Assembly: GCF_003002815.1 (NCBI RefSeq)
Contig: NZ_PVTF01000015.1
Span: 209,047 to 273,046 of the forward strand
DNA: 64,000 nucleotides
Direction: 5' to 3'
DNA from: Umezawaea tangerina
Lineage (GTDB): Bacteria; Actinomycetota; Actinomycetes; Mycobacteriales; Pseudonocardiaceae
Part shown: one piece after another, positions 50,558 through 58,954 of the stretch
Numbering within the stretch: the first letter of the stretch is position 1
How the letters are laid out: the number at the start of each line of letters is the position of its first letter
Translations under genes and position numbers: made by a program
Notes under the pieces: generated by a model
Seen by the model: the letters and a program-made list of their open reading frames with translations, nothing else
The model's database searches: none
What the model was told of the DNA's origin: nothing

Positions 50558-51729
50558 CCGGGTTCGGGATCCGCACCCGCCTGCTCCTGGGTTTCGTGGT
50601 CGCGCTCGTCGTCGCGGGTGGACTGGTGGTCGCCGTCGTCTACGTCGGCATCCGCTTCGTGCCGACCTACGAGCTCGTACCGGCGCACCCGATCGGCGAC
50701 GAAATCCCGTCGGCGGGCGCCTCCCCGGAGGGGCGGGCGACCACGATGACCACGATCGCCCTGCGCAGCAAGCAGGACGTCTGGAGCATGGTGCTCGCCA
50801 CCTCCGCCGTCGGGATGCTGCTGGTGGTGGTCGTCGGGCTGGTGGCCGGACGGCTCGTGGTGCGGCGCCTGCTCGCCCCGCTGGGGGCGATCAGCCGGGT
50901 CGCGGCGGCGACGGCGACCGGCGACCTGGAGCAGCGCGTCAACGCGGGCGGACCGCCCGACGAGCTGAGGGACCTCGCCGACACGTTCGACTCGATGCTC
51001 GACGAGCTCCAGGAGCTGTTCGCCGCGCACCGGCGGTTCGCCGCCAACGCCTCCCACGAGCTGCTCACCCCGTTGGCCACCACCAGGAGCATCCTCCAGG
51101 TGGCGATGAGCGGCGGGTCGGCCGAGGAGCTGGCCGAGCTGGCCCCGATGCTGCTGGCGACGAACGAGCGCAACATCACCATCGTGACCGCGCTGCTCCA
51201 GCTCGCGGGCGCCGAGCACGAACGGCCCGACGCCGAGCTGGTGGACCTCGGCGACCTCGTCCGCCTGGTCGCGGCCGACCACACCGCCACCGCGCAGGAG
51301 CGCGACGTGCGCCTGCACGTCGACCGGGACCAGGAGTGCACGGTCACCGGCAGCACCCCGCTGCTGCGCCAGCTGGTCCACAACCTGCTCGACAACGCGC
51401 TCACCTACAACGTGCCCGGCGGGCAGGTCGACCTCTCCGTCCGCCACGACCGGGACTCCGTGGTCCTGGAGGTCCGCAACACCGGGCCGCTGGTCACACC
51501 GGGCACCACCGACCGGCTGTTCGAGCCGTTCTACCGGGCCGAGCGGTCGCGGATCCGCAGCGGCAGCTCCGGCCACGGGCTGGGGCTCGCCATCGTCCGT
51601 TCGATCGTCCACGCCCACCAGGGCGGCGCGACGGCCGTCGGCAACGCGGGCGGTGGGCTGACCGTGCGGGTCGAGCTCCCCCGGTCCGTCCACGACGGGC
51701 TCACAGCGCGAACAGCAGGGCGGCGCTGA
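50554..51729 (+). CDS. Sensor histidine kinase
   Basis: A 391-residue membrane sensor kinase. Two transmembrane helices (about 10-34 and 78-100) enclose a short extracellular loop of only about 45 residues. A HAMP segment (about 100-155) follows, then the dimerisation domain with His168 in FAANASHELLTPL (HELLTPL where HELRTPL is usual), and the ATPase domain with HNLLDNALTY, a TDRLFEPFYRAE segment and GHGLGLAIV. The GTG start overlaps the response-regulator stop. The 3' end overlaps the end of the convergent DUF4267-like gene by 29 bases. The small sensor loop suggests sensing of membrane or envelope stress, but the signal is unknown. Confidence 0.94.
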   Translation: MTGFGIRTRLLLGFVVALVVAGGLVVAVVYVGIRFVPTYELVPAHPIGDEIPSAGASPEGRATTMTTIALRSKQDVWSMVLATSAVGMLLVVVVGLVAGRLVVRRLLAPLGAISRVAAATATGDLEQRVNAGGPPDELRDLADTFDSMLDELQELFAAHRRFAANASHELLTPLATTRSILQVAMSGGSAEELAELAPMLLATNERNITIVTALLQLAGAEHERPDAELVDLGDLVRLVAADHTATAQERDVRLHVDRDQECTVTGSTPLLRQLVHNLLDNALTYNVPGGQVDLSVRHDRDSVVLEVRNTGPLVTPGTTDRLFEPFYRAERSRIRSGSSGHGLGLAIVRSIVHAHQGGATAVGNAGGGLTVRVELPRSVHDGLTARTAGRR

Positions 51730-52072
51730 GCAGGACGACGACGGCCGTGGCGAAGTGGATGCCGAAGGCCACCGCCTTGGTGCCTCCGTTGCGCAGGACG
51801 ATCACGGTGTCCCCCAGCGGCGCGAGGGCGACGACGAGCATGAACCAGGCGGCGGCGTGGGCGCCCACGAACGCGATCAGGGCCAGGCCGAGGACCCCGT
51901 AGGTGAGGTCGCGCACCCCCTTCACGGACAGGTAGGCGGCGTCGCCGTCCGGCTTGGCCGGGACGCCGTAGGCCGCGGCCGCCGCCCGCGGCACGAGGAG
52001 GAACCGGACGCCGATGAAGATGATGAACGCGTTGAGGACGACGGCGAGCCCGTAGGCGGTCCAGGTGAGCAT
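51701..52072 (-). CDS. Small membrane protein (DUF4267-like)
   Basis: A 123-residue protein with four hydrophobic helices. Recognisable segments are GVRFLLVPRAAAAAYG, AYLSVKGVRDLTYGVLG and LAPLGDTVIVLRNGGTKAVAFGIH, a pattern shared by DUF4267 proteins of actinobacteria. Function is unknown. It is divergent from a TetR gene with palindromic operators between, so it is probably repressed by that protein and released by a small ligand. Its 3' end overlaps the sensor kinase gene on the other strand by 29 bases. Confidence 0.82.
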   Translation of the reverse strand: MLTWTAYGLAVVLNAFIIFIGVRFLLVPRAAAAAYGVPAKPDGDAAYLSVKGVRDLTYGVLGLALIAFVGAHAAAWFMLVVALAPLGDTVIVLRNGGTKAVAFGIHFATAVVVLLSAALLFAL

Positions 52073-52087
52073 GGTCTTCTCCGATAT

Positions 52088-52151
52088 CTAGCGACGCTAG
52101 GAACAAGAACGACGCTAGCAGAGCGACGCCCCGTTCGCTAGCAGTGCTAGC
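52088..52151. promoter_or_regulatory. Paired TetR-type operators
   Basis: CTAGCGACGCTAG (52088-52100) and GCTAGCAGTGCTAGC (52137-52151) are perfect palindromes sharing CTAGC half-sites. A third half-site, CGCTAGC, lies at 52113-52119. The second palindrome ends 9 bases before the TetR start. They lie between two divergent genes. Confidence 0.8.
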
Positions 52152-52160
52152 ATCACGGTC

Positions 52161-52733
52161 ATGACGATCCAGGCGCGCCGGGAGCGCGAACGTGCCGAAC
52201 GGGAGCAGCTGATCGTCGCCGCCGCGCGGCAGCTGGCCGAGTCGGAGGGCTGGGACGCGGTGACCACGCGGCGGCTGGCGCGGGAGATCGAGTACAGCCA
52301 GCCGGTGCTCTACAGCCACTTCAAGGGCAAGGACGCCATCATGGCGGCGGTCGCGGTCGAGGGCTTCACCGACCTGGCCGCCCGGTTGCACGAGGCCCGC
52401 ACGTCGGCGCCCGACGCTCACCGGGCCCTCGCGGACGTGGCGGCCGCGTACGCGGAGTTCGCCGAGCGGCACCCCGCCATCTACGACGCCATGTTCACCC
52501 TCGCCGTCGACCTCCCGTTCGCCAGCCCCGACACGCCCGCGGCGCTCCAGGACGGGTTCGGCGAGCTGCGCGAGGTCATGCGGCCGCTGGTGGACGCGGG
52601 CGACCTGGAGACGCTCACCGAGACGTTCTGGAGCGGACTGCACGGGCTCATCACGCTCATGCGCGGCGGCAGGCTCCGCCCTCAGGACCACGAGCGGCGG
52701 CTGGCGCTGCTGATCGACCGCTATTCGCCGTGA
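52161..52733 (+). CDS. TetR-family regulator
   Basis: A 190-residue TetR-type regulator. The DNA-binding part (about 15-60) reads EQLIVAAARQLAESEGWDAVTTRRLAREIEYSQPVLYSHFKGKDAIM in consecutive pieces. The C-terminal ligand domain has AYAEFAERHPAIYDAMFTLAVDLPF, a WHG-type domain pattern. It faces the DUF4267-like membrane gene across CTAGC-type palindromes and probably represses both that gene and itself. It is convergent with the desaturase gene. Confidence 0.9.
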   Translation: MTIQARRERERAEREQLIVAAARQLAESEGWDAVTTRRLAREIEYSQPVLYSHFKGKDAIMAAVAVEGFTDLAARLHEARTSAPDAHRALADVAAAYAEFAERHPAIYDAMFTLAVDLPFASPDTPAALQDGFGELREVMRPLVDAGDLETLTETFWSGLHGLITLMRGGRLRPQDHERRLALLIDRYSP

Positions 52734-52800
52734 CCCGGTCCGCCCACGGCGGGCCGGGCCGCGCGGGTGCCCCCGGACGGCCGGTCCACCACTGCTGTCG

Positions 52801-53985
52801 TCACGACCCGGCGGTCGCGACCCTCGGGCGCTCCTGCCGCACCGGTGCCACCGCGCGCAGGGGCGCCGGGCGCGCGGGCCGCTTCTTCTTGGCGAGGAGG
52901 TCGTTGGGGAGGGAGAGCCTGATGACCTTGCGCCACGCGGAGGCGACCTGCTTGGGCAGCGAGCCGGTGGTGTAGGTCAGGCCGTAGCGCTCGAACAGGT
53001 TCCGCACGTGCGGCGCGATCTCCTGGTACCGGTTGCTCGGCAGGTCCGGGAACAGGTGGTGCTCGACCTGGAACGACAGGTTGCCGGTCATGATGTGCAG
53101 CAGCGGGCCGCCGCTGATGTTGGCGGAGCCCAGCATCTGGCGCAGGTACCACTCGCCGCGGGTCTCGCCCTCGATCGAGGTGCGCTCGAAGGTCTCGACG
53201 CCCTCCGGGAAGTGCCCGCACATGATCACCGAGTGCGTCCACAGGTTGCGGATCAGGTTCGCGGTGAGGTTCGCGGCCAGCGTGGTCGGCGCGGACGGGC
53301 CGGACAGCAGCGGGTGCACCACGTAGTCCTTGGCGGCCTGGCGGCGGACCTTGCGCAGGGTCGCGGCGAGGCGGGCCTTGAAGGCGGGGTCGCGCCTGCG
53401 CTTCTCGCTGCTGAGGTTCTTGCCCAGCTCCAGGTCGTAGGCGGCGATGCCGTACTGGAAGAAGATGGCGTTGACCAGGTTCCACAGCGGCTGCCCGAGG
53501 TGGGCGGGGTGCCACTTCTGCCCCTCGTCCACGCGCATGATCCCGTAGCCGAGGTCGTTGTCCTTGCCCAGGACGTTGGTGTAGGTGTGGTGCAGCTCGT
53601 TGTGCGAGTGCTTCCACTGCTCGGCGGGCGAGGCGTGGTCCCACTCCCAGGTCGTGGAGTGGATCTTCGGGTCGCGCATCCAGTCCCACTGGCCGTGCAT
53701 GACGTTGTGGCCGATCTCCATGTTCTCCAGGATCTTGGCGATCGACAGCGCCGCGGTGCCCACGAACCAGGCGGGCGGGAACTTGGAGGCGAGCAGCACG
53801 GCGCGGCCGCCCATCTCGAGCACCCGCTGGGTCTTGATCACCTTGCGGATGTAGGCGGCGTCGTCCGCGCCGCGGCTCGCGATCACCTTCTCCCGCAGCG
53901 CGTCCAGCTCCCGGCCGAGGTTCTCGACGTCCTCGGGGGTCAGGTGGGCGATCGGGTTGCGGTCCTGCTTCTGGATCGTGGTCAT
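52801..53985 (-). CDS. Membrane fatty-acid (acyl-CoA) desaturase, DesA3-like
   Basis: A 394-residue di-iron desaturase. The three histidine boxes are present: HNVMH (93-97), HSHNELHH (126-133) and QVEHH (306-310), the last of the form seen in acyl-CoA and front-end desaturases. The order and length match actinobacterial stearoyl-CoA delta-9 desaturases such as mycobacterial DesA3. The hydrophobic regions that would span the membrane lie around 63-95 and 165-185. It follows a ferredoxin-reductase gene by 25 bases on the same strand; together they should make oleate-type unsaturated acyl chains for membrane lipids. The basic, Pro-rich C-terminus (KKKRPARPAPLRAV) is an extra tail. Confidence 0.93.
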   Translation of the reverse strand: MTTIQKQDRNPIAHLTPEDVENLGRELDALREKVIASRGADDAAYIRKVIKTQRVLEMGGRAVLLASKFPPAWFVGTAALSIAKILENMEIGHNVMHGQWDWMRDPKIHSTTWEWDHASPAEQWKHSHNELHHTYTNVLGKDNDLGYGIMRVDEGQKWHPAHLGQPLWNLVNAIFFQYGIAAYDLELGKNLSSEKRRRDPAFKARLAATLRKVRRQAAKDYVVHPLLSGPSAPTTLAANLTANLIRNLWTHSVIMCGHFPEGVETFERTSIEGETRGEWYLRQMLGSANISGGPLLHIMTGNLSFQVEHHLFPDLPSNRYQEIAPHVRNLFERYGLTYTTGSLPKQVASAWRKVIRLSLPNDLLAKKKRPARPAPLRAVAPVRQERPRVATAGS

Positions 53986-54010
53986 GGCGTCCTCGAATGT
54001 TCGGGTGGGG

Positions 54011-55096
54011 TCAGATGCCGAGGTGGCAGGGACCCGCGGCGGCGGAGATGCACGTCTGGACGGGGATGTCGTCGCCCTCCGCGGCGGTGGTCACCACGCC
54101 GTTGCGGAGGTCCCGCACCGATCCCCCGCGCAGCGGGACGACGCAGCCGAAGCAGATGCCCATGCGGCAGCCCGACGGCATCAGCACGCCGCCTGCCTCG
54201 CCCGCGTCGAGCAGCGCGGTGGCGCCGTCGGCCTCGACGGTGACGCCGGAGTCGCCGAACGAGACCGTCCCGCCCTCGCCGACGGCGACCACGGCGGGCC
54301 GGAAGCGCTCGGTGTGCAGCAGGTCCCCGTGACCGGCCGCGTCGTAGGTGGACTGGAGTGCGTCGAGCAGCTCGTTCGGCCCGCACGCCCAGGTGTGCCT
54401 GGATGCCAGGTCCGGCACCAGCTCGGCCAGCCGCTCGGGAGTCAGCCGCCCGTCGACCTCGGTGTGCCGCTCGACCAGCCGCAGCCCGCCGCGGGCGGCG
54501 AGGCCGCGCAGCTCGGGGCCGAAGATGACGGCGTCCGGGCGCGGGGCGGAGTGGACCAGCACGACGTCGGCGAGCGAGCCCGCGGCGTCGCGGAGCATCC
54601 CCATGACGGGGGTGATCCCGCTGCCCGCGGTGACGAAGAGGGCCTTGGCGGGCCGGACGAGGGGCAGGGTGAAGTCGCCCGCCGCCTGGTCGAGGTGCAC
54701 GACGGTGCCCGCCCGGACCCGGTGGACGAGGTGGCCCGACACCACGCCGCCCGGCTGGGCCTTGACCGTGATGGTGATGACGCCGTCGGGGCGCGGCGGT
54801 GAGGTCAGCGAGTAGGAGCGCCACTGCCGGACGCCGTCGACGTCCACGCCCAGGCGCACGTACTGGCCCGCGGTGTGGCCCTTCCAGCCGCGTCCCGGCC
54901 GGATGGCGATGGTCGCGGCGTCACGGGTCTCGGGCCGCACGGCCACGACGCGCCCGCGCGGGTTCGCCCCGCCGCGCAGCGGGTCGATGACCTCCCAGAA
55001 GTCGCCGGGCACCAGCGGCGTGGTCGCCAGCTCGACGAACCGGCGCGCGCGGTCGCGCAGCAGCGCGAACTGAGCCGGGGTCCGTGTTGTCGCCAT
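54011..55096 (-). CDS. Ferredoxin-NADP(H) reductase with fused 2Fe-2S domain, desaturase partner
   Basis: A 361-residue flavoprotein electron carrier. The FAD domain (about 45-140) has RSYSLTSPP, the NAD(P) domain (about 145-260) has VTAGSGITPVMGML and ACGPNELLDAL, and the C-terminal plant-type 2Fe-2S domain (about 275-361) has CRMGICFGC with a distal C in VQTCIS. This layout matches Rv3230c, which supplies electrons to DesA3 in mycobacteria. It is the first gene of a two-gene operon with the desaturase and is divergent from the PucR-type regulator gene after 65 bases. Confidence 0.93.
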   Translation of the reverse strand: MATTRTPAQFALLRDRARRFVELATTPLVPGDFWEVIDPLRGGANPRGRVVAVRPETRDAATIAIRPGRGWKGHTAGQYVRLGVDVDGVRQWRSYSLTSPPRPDGVITITVKAQPGGVVSGHLVHRVRAGTVVHLDQAAGDFTLPLVRPAKALFVTAGSGITPVMGMLRDAAGSLADVVLVHSAPRPDAVIFGPELRGLAARGGLRLVERHTEVDGRLTPERLAELVPDLASRHTWACGPNELLDALQSTYDAAGHGDLLHTERFRPAVVAVGEGGTVSFGDSGVTVEADGATALLDAGEAGGVLMPSGCRMGICFGCVVPLRGGSVRDLRNGVVTTAAEGDDIPVQTCISAAAGPCHLGI

Positions 55097-55161
55097 GACT
55101 CCAGCGTGTCAACATCAGGAGGTAAATTCCTGTGCCTTCGACGTGAATCGAGACCAGTTCT

Positions 55162-56361
55162 TTGTCCTCAGCGAACAATTCGGCCGACCTGGGAGGTTTT
55201 CGCCTGCCCAGGTCGGTGGCGGCGGCGATGCGGTCCGGGCTGGCGCCGGTCGCCGAGCACACGGTCGCCGCCGTCGTCCACGAGGTGCCCGCCTACGCCG
55301 AGGTGTTCACCGGCGGGACCGGCCGGACGATCGAGCGCGCAGTCGAGCTGGCGCTGGCGGGCTTCCTGGAGCTGACCGCGGGCACGGGCGGCGCGGACGC
55401 GGGCACTCCCCTGGGCCCCGCTCTGGACGGGGCCTACGCGCTCGGCCGCGGCGAGGCGCGCAGCGGCAGGTCGATGGACGCGCTGCTGGCCGCCTACCGG
55501 GTCGGGGCGCGGATCGCGTGGCGGGAGCTGAGCGGCATCGCGGCGGCCGGCCACCTCCCGTCCGGGGAGATGGCGCGGTTCGCCGAGTTCCTGTTCGCCT
55601 ACATCGACCAGCTGTCGGCGCTCAGCGTCGCCGGTCACGCCGACGAGCTCGCCACCACCGGCCGGGTCCGCGAGCACTACCTCGAACGCCTGGCGCACAG
55701 CCTGCTGACCGGCGCGAACCCCGACGACCTCGCGGCCGCGGCGGAACGGGCGAGCTGGGAGCCGCCCCGGTCGCTGACCGCGGTGATCGTCCCCGAGGCC
55801 AGGGCGCGAGGCGTGCTGGTCCGGCTCGACCCGCGCACCCTGCAGGCCGTCGAGGACGTCCCCGAGGGCCGGATGACGGTCCTGCTGGTCCCCGACGCCG
55901 AGGGCCGCTCCCGCCCGTCGCTGGTCGGCGCGCTCCTCGGCGCGGACGCGGTCGTCGGGCCCGCCCGCCCGTGGACCGGCGCGCGGTCGTCCTACCTGCG
56001 GACCCAGCGGGCCGTGCGGCTGGGCCTGCGGCCGACCGGCCGCGCTCCCCTGGACACCGAGCAGCGGCTGGCCGACCTGGTGCTGCGCTCCGACGTCGAG
56101 GCGCTCGACGACCTGCGCGCCCAGGTCCTGGCACCGCTGGACGCCCTGCGCCCCGGACCGAGGGCCAAGCTGGTGGAGACGCTGCGGTCGTGGCTGCTGC
56201 ACCACGGGCGGCGCGAGGAGATCGCCGCGGACCTGTTCGTGCACCCCCAGACCGTGCGCTACCGGATGAGCCAGCTCAGGGAGGTGTACGGGTCGCGCCT
56301 GGAGGACCCGACGACCGTGCTGGAGCTGACGATCGCGCTGGGATCGGCCGACCCCGGCTGA
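55162..56361 (+). CDS. PucR/CdaR-type helix-turn-helix regulator
   Basis: A 399-residue regulator. The N-terminal two thirds form a helical sensor region, with GGTGRTIERAVELALAGFLEL and GRSMDALLAAYRVGARIAWREL as seen in RsbR/PucR-like actinobacterial regulators. The C-terminal PucR-type HTH (about 335-392) reads KLVETLRSWLLHHGRREEIAADLFVHPQTVRYRMSQLREVYG in pieces. The start is uncertain: TTG at 55162 has only a weak ribosome site, and an ATG 22 codons in is an alternative. It is divergent from the desaturase operon, so it may control unsaturated fatty-acid synthesis, as related PucR-type proteins do for fatty-acid genes. Confidence 0.87.
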   Translation: MSSANNSADLGGFRLPRSVAAAMRSGLAPVAEHTVAAVVHEVPAYAEVFTGGTGRTIERAVELALAGFLELTAGTGGADAGTPLGPALDGAYALGRGEARSGRSMDALLAAYRVGARIAWRELSGIAAAGHLPSGEMARFAEFLFAYIDQLSALSVAGHADELATTGRVREHYLERLAHSLLTGANPDDLAAAAERASWEPPRSLTAVIVPEARARGVLVRLDPRTLQAVEDVPEGRMTVLLVPDAEGRSRPSLVGALLGADAVVGPARPWTGARSSYLRTQRAVRLGLRPTGRAPLDTEQRLADLVLRSDVEALDDLRAQVLAPLDALRPGPRAKLVETLRSWLLHHGRREEIAADLFVHPQTVRYRMSQLREVYGSRLEDPTTVLELTIALGSADPG

Positions 56362-56591
56362 CCGCGCCCTGGCCATACGCCTCGGCGCCGAGCGCGCGCA
56401 AGACGCGTTCCGGAAGTGCACTCGGTCGTGTCCGACAACGACTCGAATGCCGTTATACCGCGAGCGGGAACGGCACGAATTCCGATAAAGAACTGCACGT
56501 CGACGCACGGGGCTCACTCGCGCAGCCGATCGACCGCCACCGCGAATTGCGTTCTAATTCTGGGGTAAATCCCCGGAGAAAAGGAACGACC

Positions 56592-57308
56592 ATGATTCGA
56601 AGAATTGTCGCGGTGGCCGCCGCACTGGCGCTGGCCGTCGTCGTCGCCCCCTCGGCCACGGCGCAGCCGACGCCCACCATCCCCCCGGCCAGCTGCGCGG
56701 GCATCCACGCCCTGCTGCCCATCGCGGGCGACGGCAACTACACGCTCAACACCGGCACCCACATCGTCCCGGTGTACTGCCACGACATGGCGGGCACGCC
56801 GCGCGAGTACATCACCCTCGGCGCCGCCAACTTCTCCCAGTACACCGCGGGCGGCGCCGCGCCGGGGACGAACGTGCGCACCACGTTCACCCGCGTCCGG
56901 CTGAACCCGGCCACCCTGAAGGTCGACATCAACGACCTCACCTTCGCCACCTCGACCGGATCGCTCAGCCAGGGCGCCACGGTGGTCACCTCCATGCCCT
57001 ACGGGGTGGCCTTCTCCTGCGACGCCTCGCCGAGCGGCGTCGGCCGCATCGACCTCACGGGCACGGCGTTCACGCTGGCCGACACCTTCCAGGTCGGCGG
57101 GTTCAACGCGTCGGGCAACGCCACCGTCAGCCCCGACAACCGCTCCGCGGACCTGACCGGCGGCGGCTACTGCGGGTGGATCAGCCCGGCGCCCTACATC
57201 TACAACCCGAGCAACCCCAGCGGCCCCGACTTCCACCTCGAGCTCGGGTGCGGCCCCTACAACCTGATCGACGTCCTGCTGGGCCGGGCCTGCGTGGTCC
57301 TTCCCTGA
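56592..57308 (+). CDS. Secreted GON-domain protein
   Basis: A 238-residue secreted protein. The signal peptide ([25 protein letters not shown]) has an AxA site before QPTP. The mature part is one GON domain: [22 protein letters not shown], then [27 protein letters not shown] and [25 protein letters not shown] in pieces. Six cysteines (SCAG, YCHDM, SCDAS, YCGW, LGCGP, RACVV) are spaced for three disulfides. GON domains occur at the C-terminus of animal ADAMTS metalloproteases and as stand-alone secreted domains in actinomycetes, where the role is unknown. The ATG is preceded by AAAGGAA. It is a single-gene unit. Confidence 0.85.
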   Translation: MIRRIVAVAAALALAVVVAPSATAQPTPTIPPASCAGIHALLPIAGDGNYTLNTGTHIVPVYCHDMAGTPREYITLGAANFSQYTAGGAAPGTNVRTTFTRVRLNPATLKVDINDLTFATSTGSLSQGATVVTSMPYGVAFSCDASPSGVGRIDLTGTAFTLADTFQVGGFNASGNATVSPDNRSADLTGGGYCGWISPAPYIYNPSNPSGPDFHLELGCGPYNLIDVLLGRACVVLP

Positions 57309-57323
57309 CTCCGCCGGACCGAC

Positions 57324-57351
57324 ACGAGCCGCCGCCCCCGCGACGGCTCGT
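57324..57351. terminator. Hairpin between convergent genes
   Basis: ACGAGCCG (57324-57331) pairs with CGGCTCGT (57344-57351), 15 bases after the GON gene stop and before the end of the leftward TetR gene. Confidence 0.6.
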
Positions 57352-57405
57352 TCCGCTGCCGCGAATCAACGCGGAAAACGGGACCCCGACAATTGTCGAC
57401 TCCCA

Positions 57406-58044
57406 TTAACCAGGATCTTGGCCGACATTCTCCGACGACGGGCCGAATTCACCGTCCGGGGCCGCCAGCAATGGCGCGGACATCAGGTCGACGTAATACC
57501 CGAGCAGCTCGTGGTCGGCGGCCGAGATCGCCGGGGTGCCGATCTTGCCGCGCAGGAACCCGATGCCGGTGATGAGCGCGGCGAGCAGCTCGGCCCGCAG
57601 CTCGGCGTCGGGCCCCTCCAGGCGCGGGGCCAGCCGGTCGCCGAAGCTGTTCCGGATGCGCTCCCGGATGTGGGCGCGGACGGTGTGGTCGTTCGCCGCG
57701 GTGACCAGGGCGGAGAGGCTGCCCGTCCCCGGCTGGGTCTCCGGGCGCAGCAGCGCGCGGTGCAGCAGGGTGTGCGGCAGGTCCGCCAGCGGAGTCGTGT
57801 CGATCTCGCTCTCCGAGCCCTCCGCCCCCTCCTTCACGACCTCGGCGAACAGCTTCTCCTTCGACCCGAAGTACCGGTACACGAGCGCCTGGTTCACCCC
57901 GGCGGCCGCTGCCACGTCACGGGTGCTGGTTCCCTCGACACCGTGCTTGGCCATCAGCTCACGGGCCGCCGACAGCAGGGCGGCACGGGTGGCCGCCGCG
58001 TCCCGGCGACGCGGGGCGGTGGGCGCGGGCGGGGTGTCCAACAC
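57406..58044 (-). CDS. TetR-family regulator
   Basis: A 212-residue TetR-type protein. The HTH (about 15-60) reads TRAALLSAARELMAKHGVEGTSTRDVAAAAGVNQALVYRYFGSKEKLF in pieces; the second helix pattern is close to that of AcrR/UhbR-like regulators. The start is GTG with GGGAGG 3 bases before it. The reading frame stays open far upstream, but that extension has no protein-like features and opposes the next TetR gene. The target is not obvious: upstream lies a 304-base region shared with another TetR gene, and downstream lies the convergent GON gene. Confidence 0.87.
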   Translation of the reverse strand: MLDTPPAPTAPRRRDAAATRAALLSAARELMAKHGVEGTSTRDVAAAAGVNQALVYRYFGSKEKLFAEVVKEGAEGSESEIDTTPLADLPHTLLHRALLRPETQPGTGSLSALVTAANDHTVRAHIRERIRNSFGDRLAPRLEGPDAELRAELLAALITGIGFLRGKIGTPAISAADHELLGYYVDLMSAPLLAAPDGEFGPSSENVGQDPG

Positions 58045-58348
58045 GGGCCTCCCGGCGTCTTCGTCGACCGACGACCGGAGTCTAGAGCAGGGACTTCCCC
58101 TTGTGGGAGCGATCACCGGAGCAGATGTAGTCGATCGTTGACCTAGCCGGGCGGCGCTCACCACCGGCCAAGTCGCCAGTTGATCGCACACGGAGGTCGT
58201 GGTGTCCGGAACGCTCACGTCGCAACCCGGTCGGCCTCGGCACGTGGCCTGCGCTGTCCAGGACCTCCCGGCGGGTATGACGAAGGCCACCGACCAAGTT
58301 GGTCGGTAAACCGACCAACTTGGTCCATACCGCCGTATGGTGGAACGC
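58045..58348. promoter_or_regulatory. Divergent control region with a 34-bp palindrome
   Basis: This 304-base region has no gene. A perfect 34-bp palindrome at 58292-58325 is built from two 13-bp palindromes, GACCAAGTTGGTC (58292-58304) and GACCAACTTGGTC (58313-58325). It ends 23 bases before the rightward TetR start and is the likely operator of the TetR-MMPL operon. The rest (58045-58291) presumably contains the leftward TetR promoter, but no clear motif is seen. Confidence 0.75.
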
Positions 58349-58948
58349 ATGACCCGCCCGTTCCGGCAGCAGATCGACGAGAGCATCCTCGACCACGCCG
58401 CCGCGCTCTTCGCCCGCCAAGGCGTCGCGAAGACCTCCGTCCAGGAGGTCGCCGACGCCGTCGGCCTCTCGAAGACCGGTCTCCTGCACCACTTCCCCAG
58501 CAAGGACGCGCTGCGCGAGGCCGTGGTCGCCCAGGCGGGCGGGCTCGGCCAGCTGGCCCTCGACCAGGTCGGGGACCTGCCCCTCGGGCGTGACCGCGAC
58601 CGGCGCGCGATCGAGGTGCTGGTCGACGTGGCGGTGGCGCACCCCGGCCTCGTCGCCCTGCTGCTGGCACCGGTCACGCACGGCGGTGCCGGCGTCGTCG
58701 ACCCGACCGACGACGGCATCGGAGGAGCCGCCTTCAAGGCGTTCGGCGTCGACCCCGAGGCCGACGCCCCCGAGCGGATCGTCCGGGTGGCGGGCGCGCT
58801 GTGCGCGCTGGCCCTCCTGAGCATCGCCGCGCACCGCGCGGACCAGACCACCGCGTGGCGACCTCTCGTCGTCGCCACCTGCTACGACGCGCTCGGCCAC
58901 AGCCGTCCCGGCGCCCCCCTTCCCGACTCCGCCCACCTGGAGGGCTGA
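58349..58948 (+). CDS. TetR-family repressor of the adjacent MMPL exporter
   Basis: A 199-residue TetR-type regulator. The HTH (about 8-52) reads QQIDESILDHAAALFARQGVAKTSVQEVADAVGLSKTGLLHHFPSKDALR in pieces. The ATG at 58349 was chosen over one four codons earlier because GGTGGA lies 5 bases before it. The MMPL gene begins 6 bases after the stop, so the two form one operon, and the strong palindrome just upstream fits autorepression. A drug or lipid ligand would release both genes together. Confidence 0.9.
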   Translation: MTRPFRQQIDESILDHAAALFARQGVAKTSVQEVADAVGLSKTGLLHHFPSKDALREAVVAQAGGLGQLALDQVGDLPLGRDRDRRAIEVLVDVAVAHPGLVALLLAPVTHGGAGVVDPTDDGIGGAAFKAFGVDPEADAPERIVRVAGALCALALLSIAAHRADQTTAWRPLVVATCYDALGHSRPGAPLPDSAHLEG

Positions 58949-58954
58949 TCCCCC

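Noticed and set aside
58045..58878. Upstream extension of the TetR ORF ending at 57406
   Set aside because: The open frame continues by composition only, runs through an operator and opposes another gene. The GTG at 58044 has a good ribosome site.
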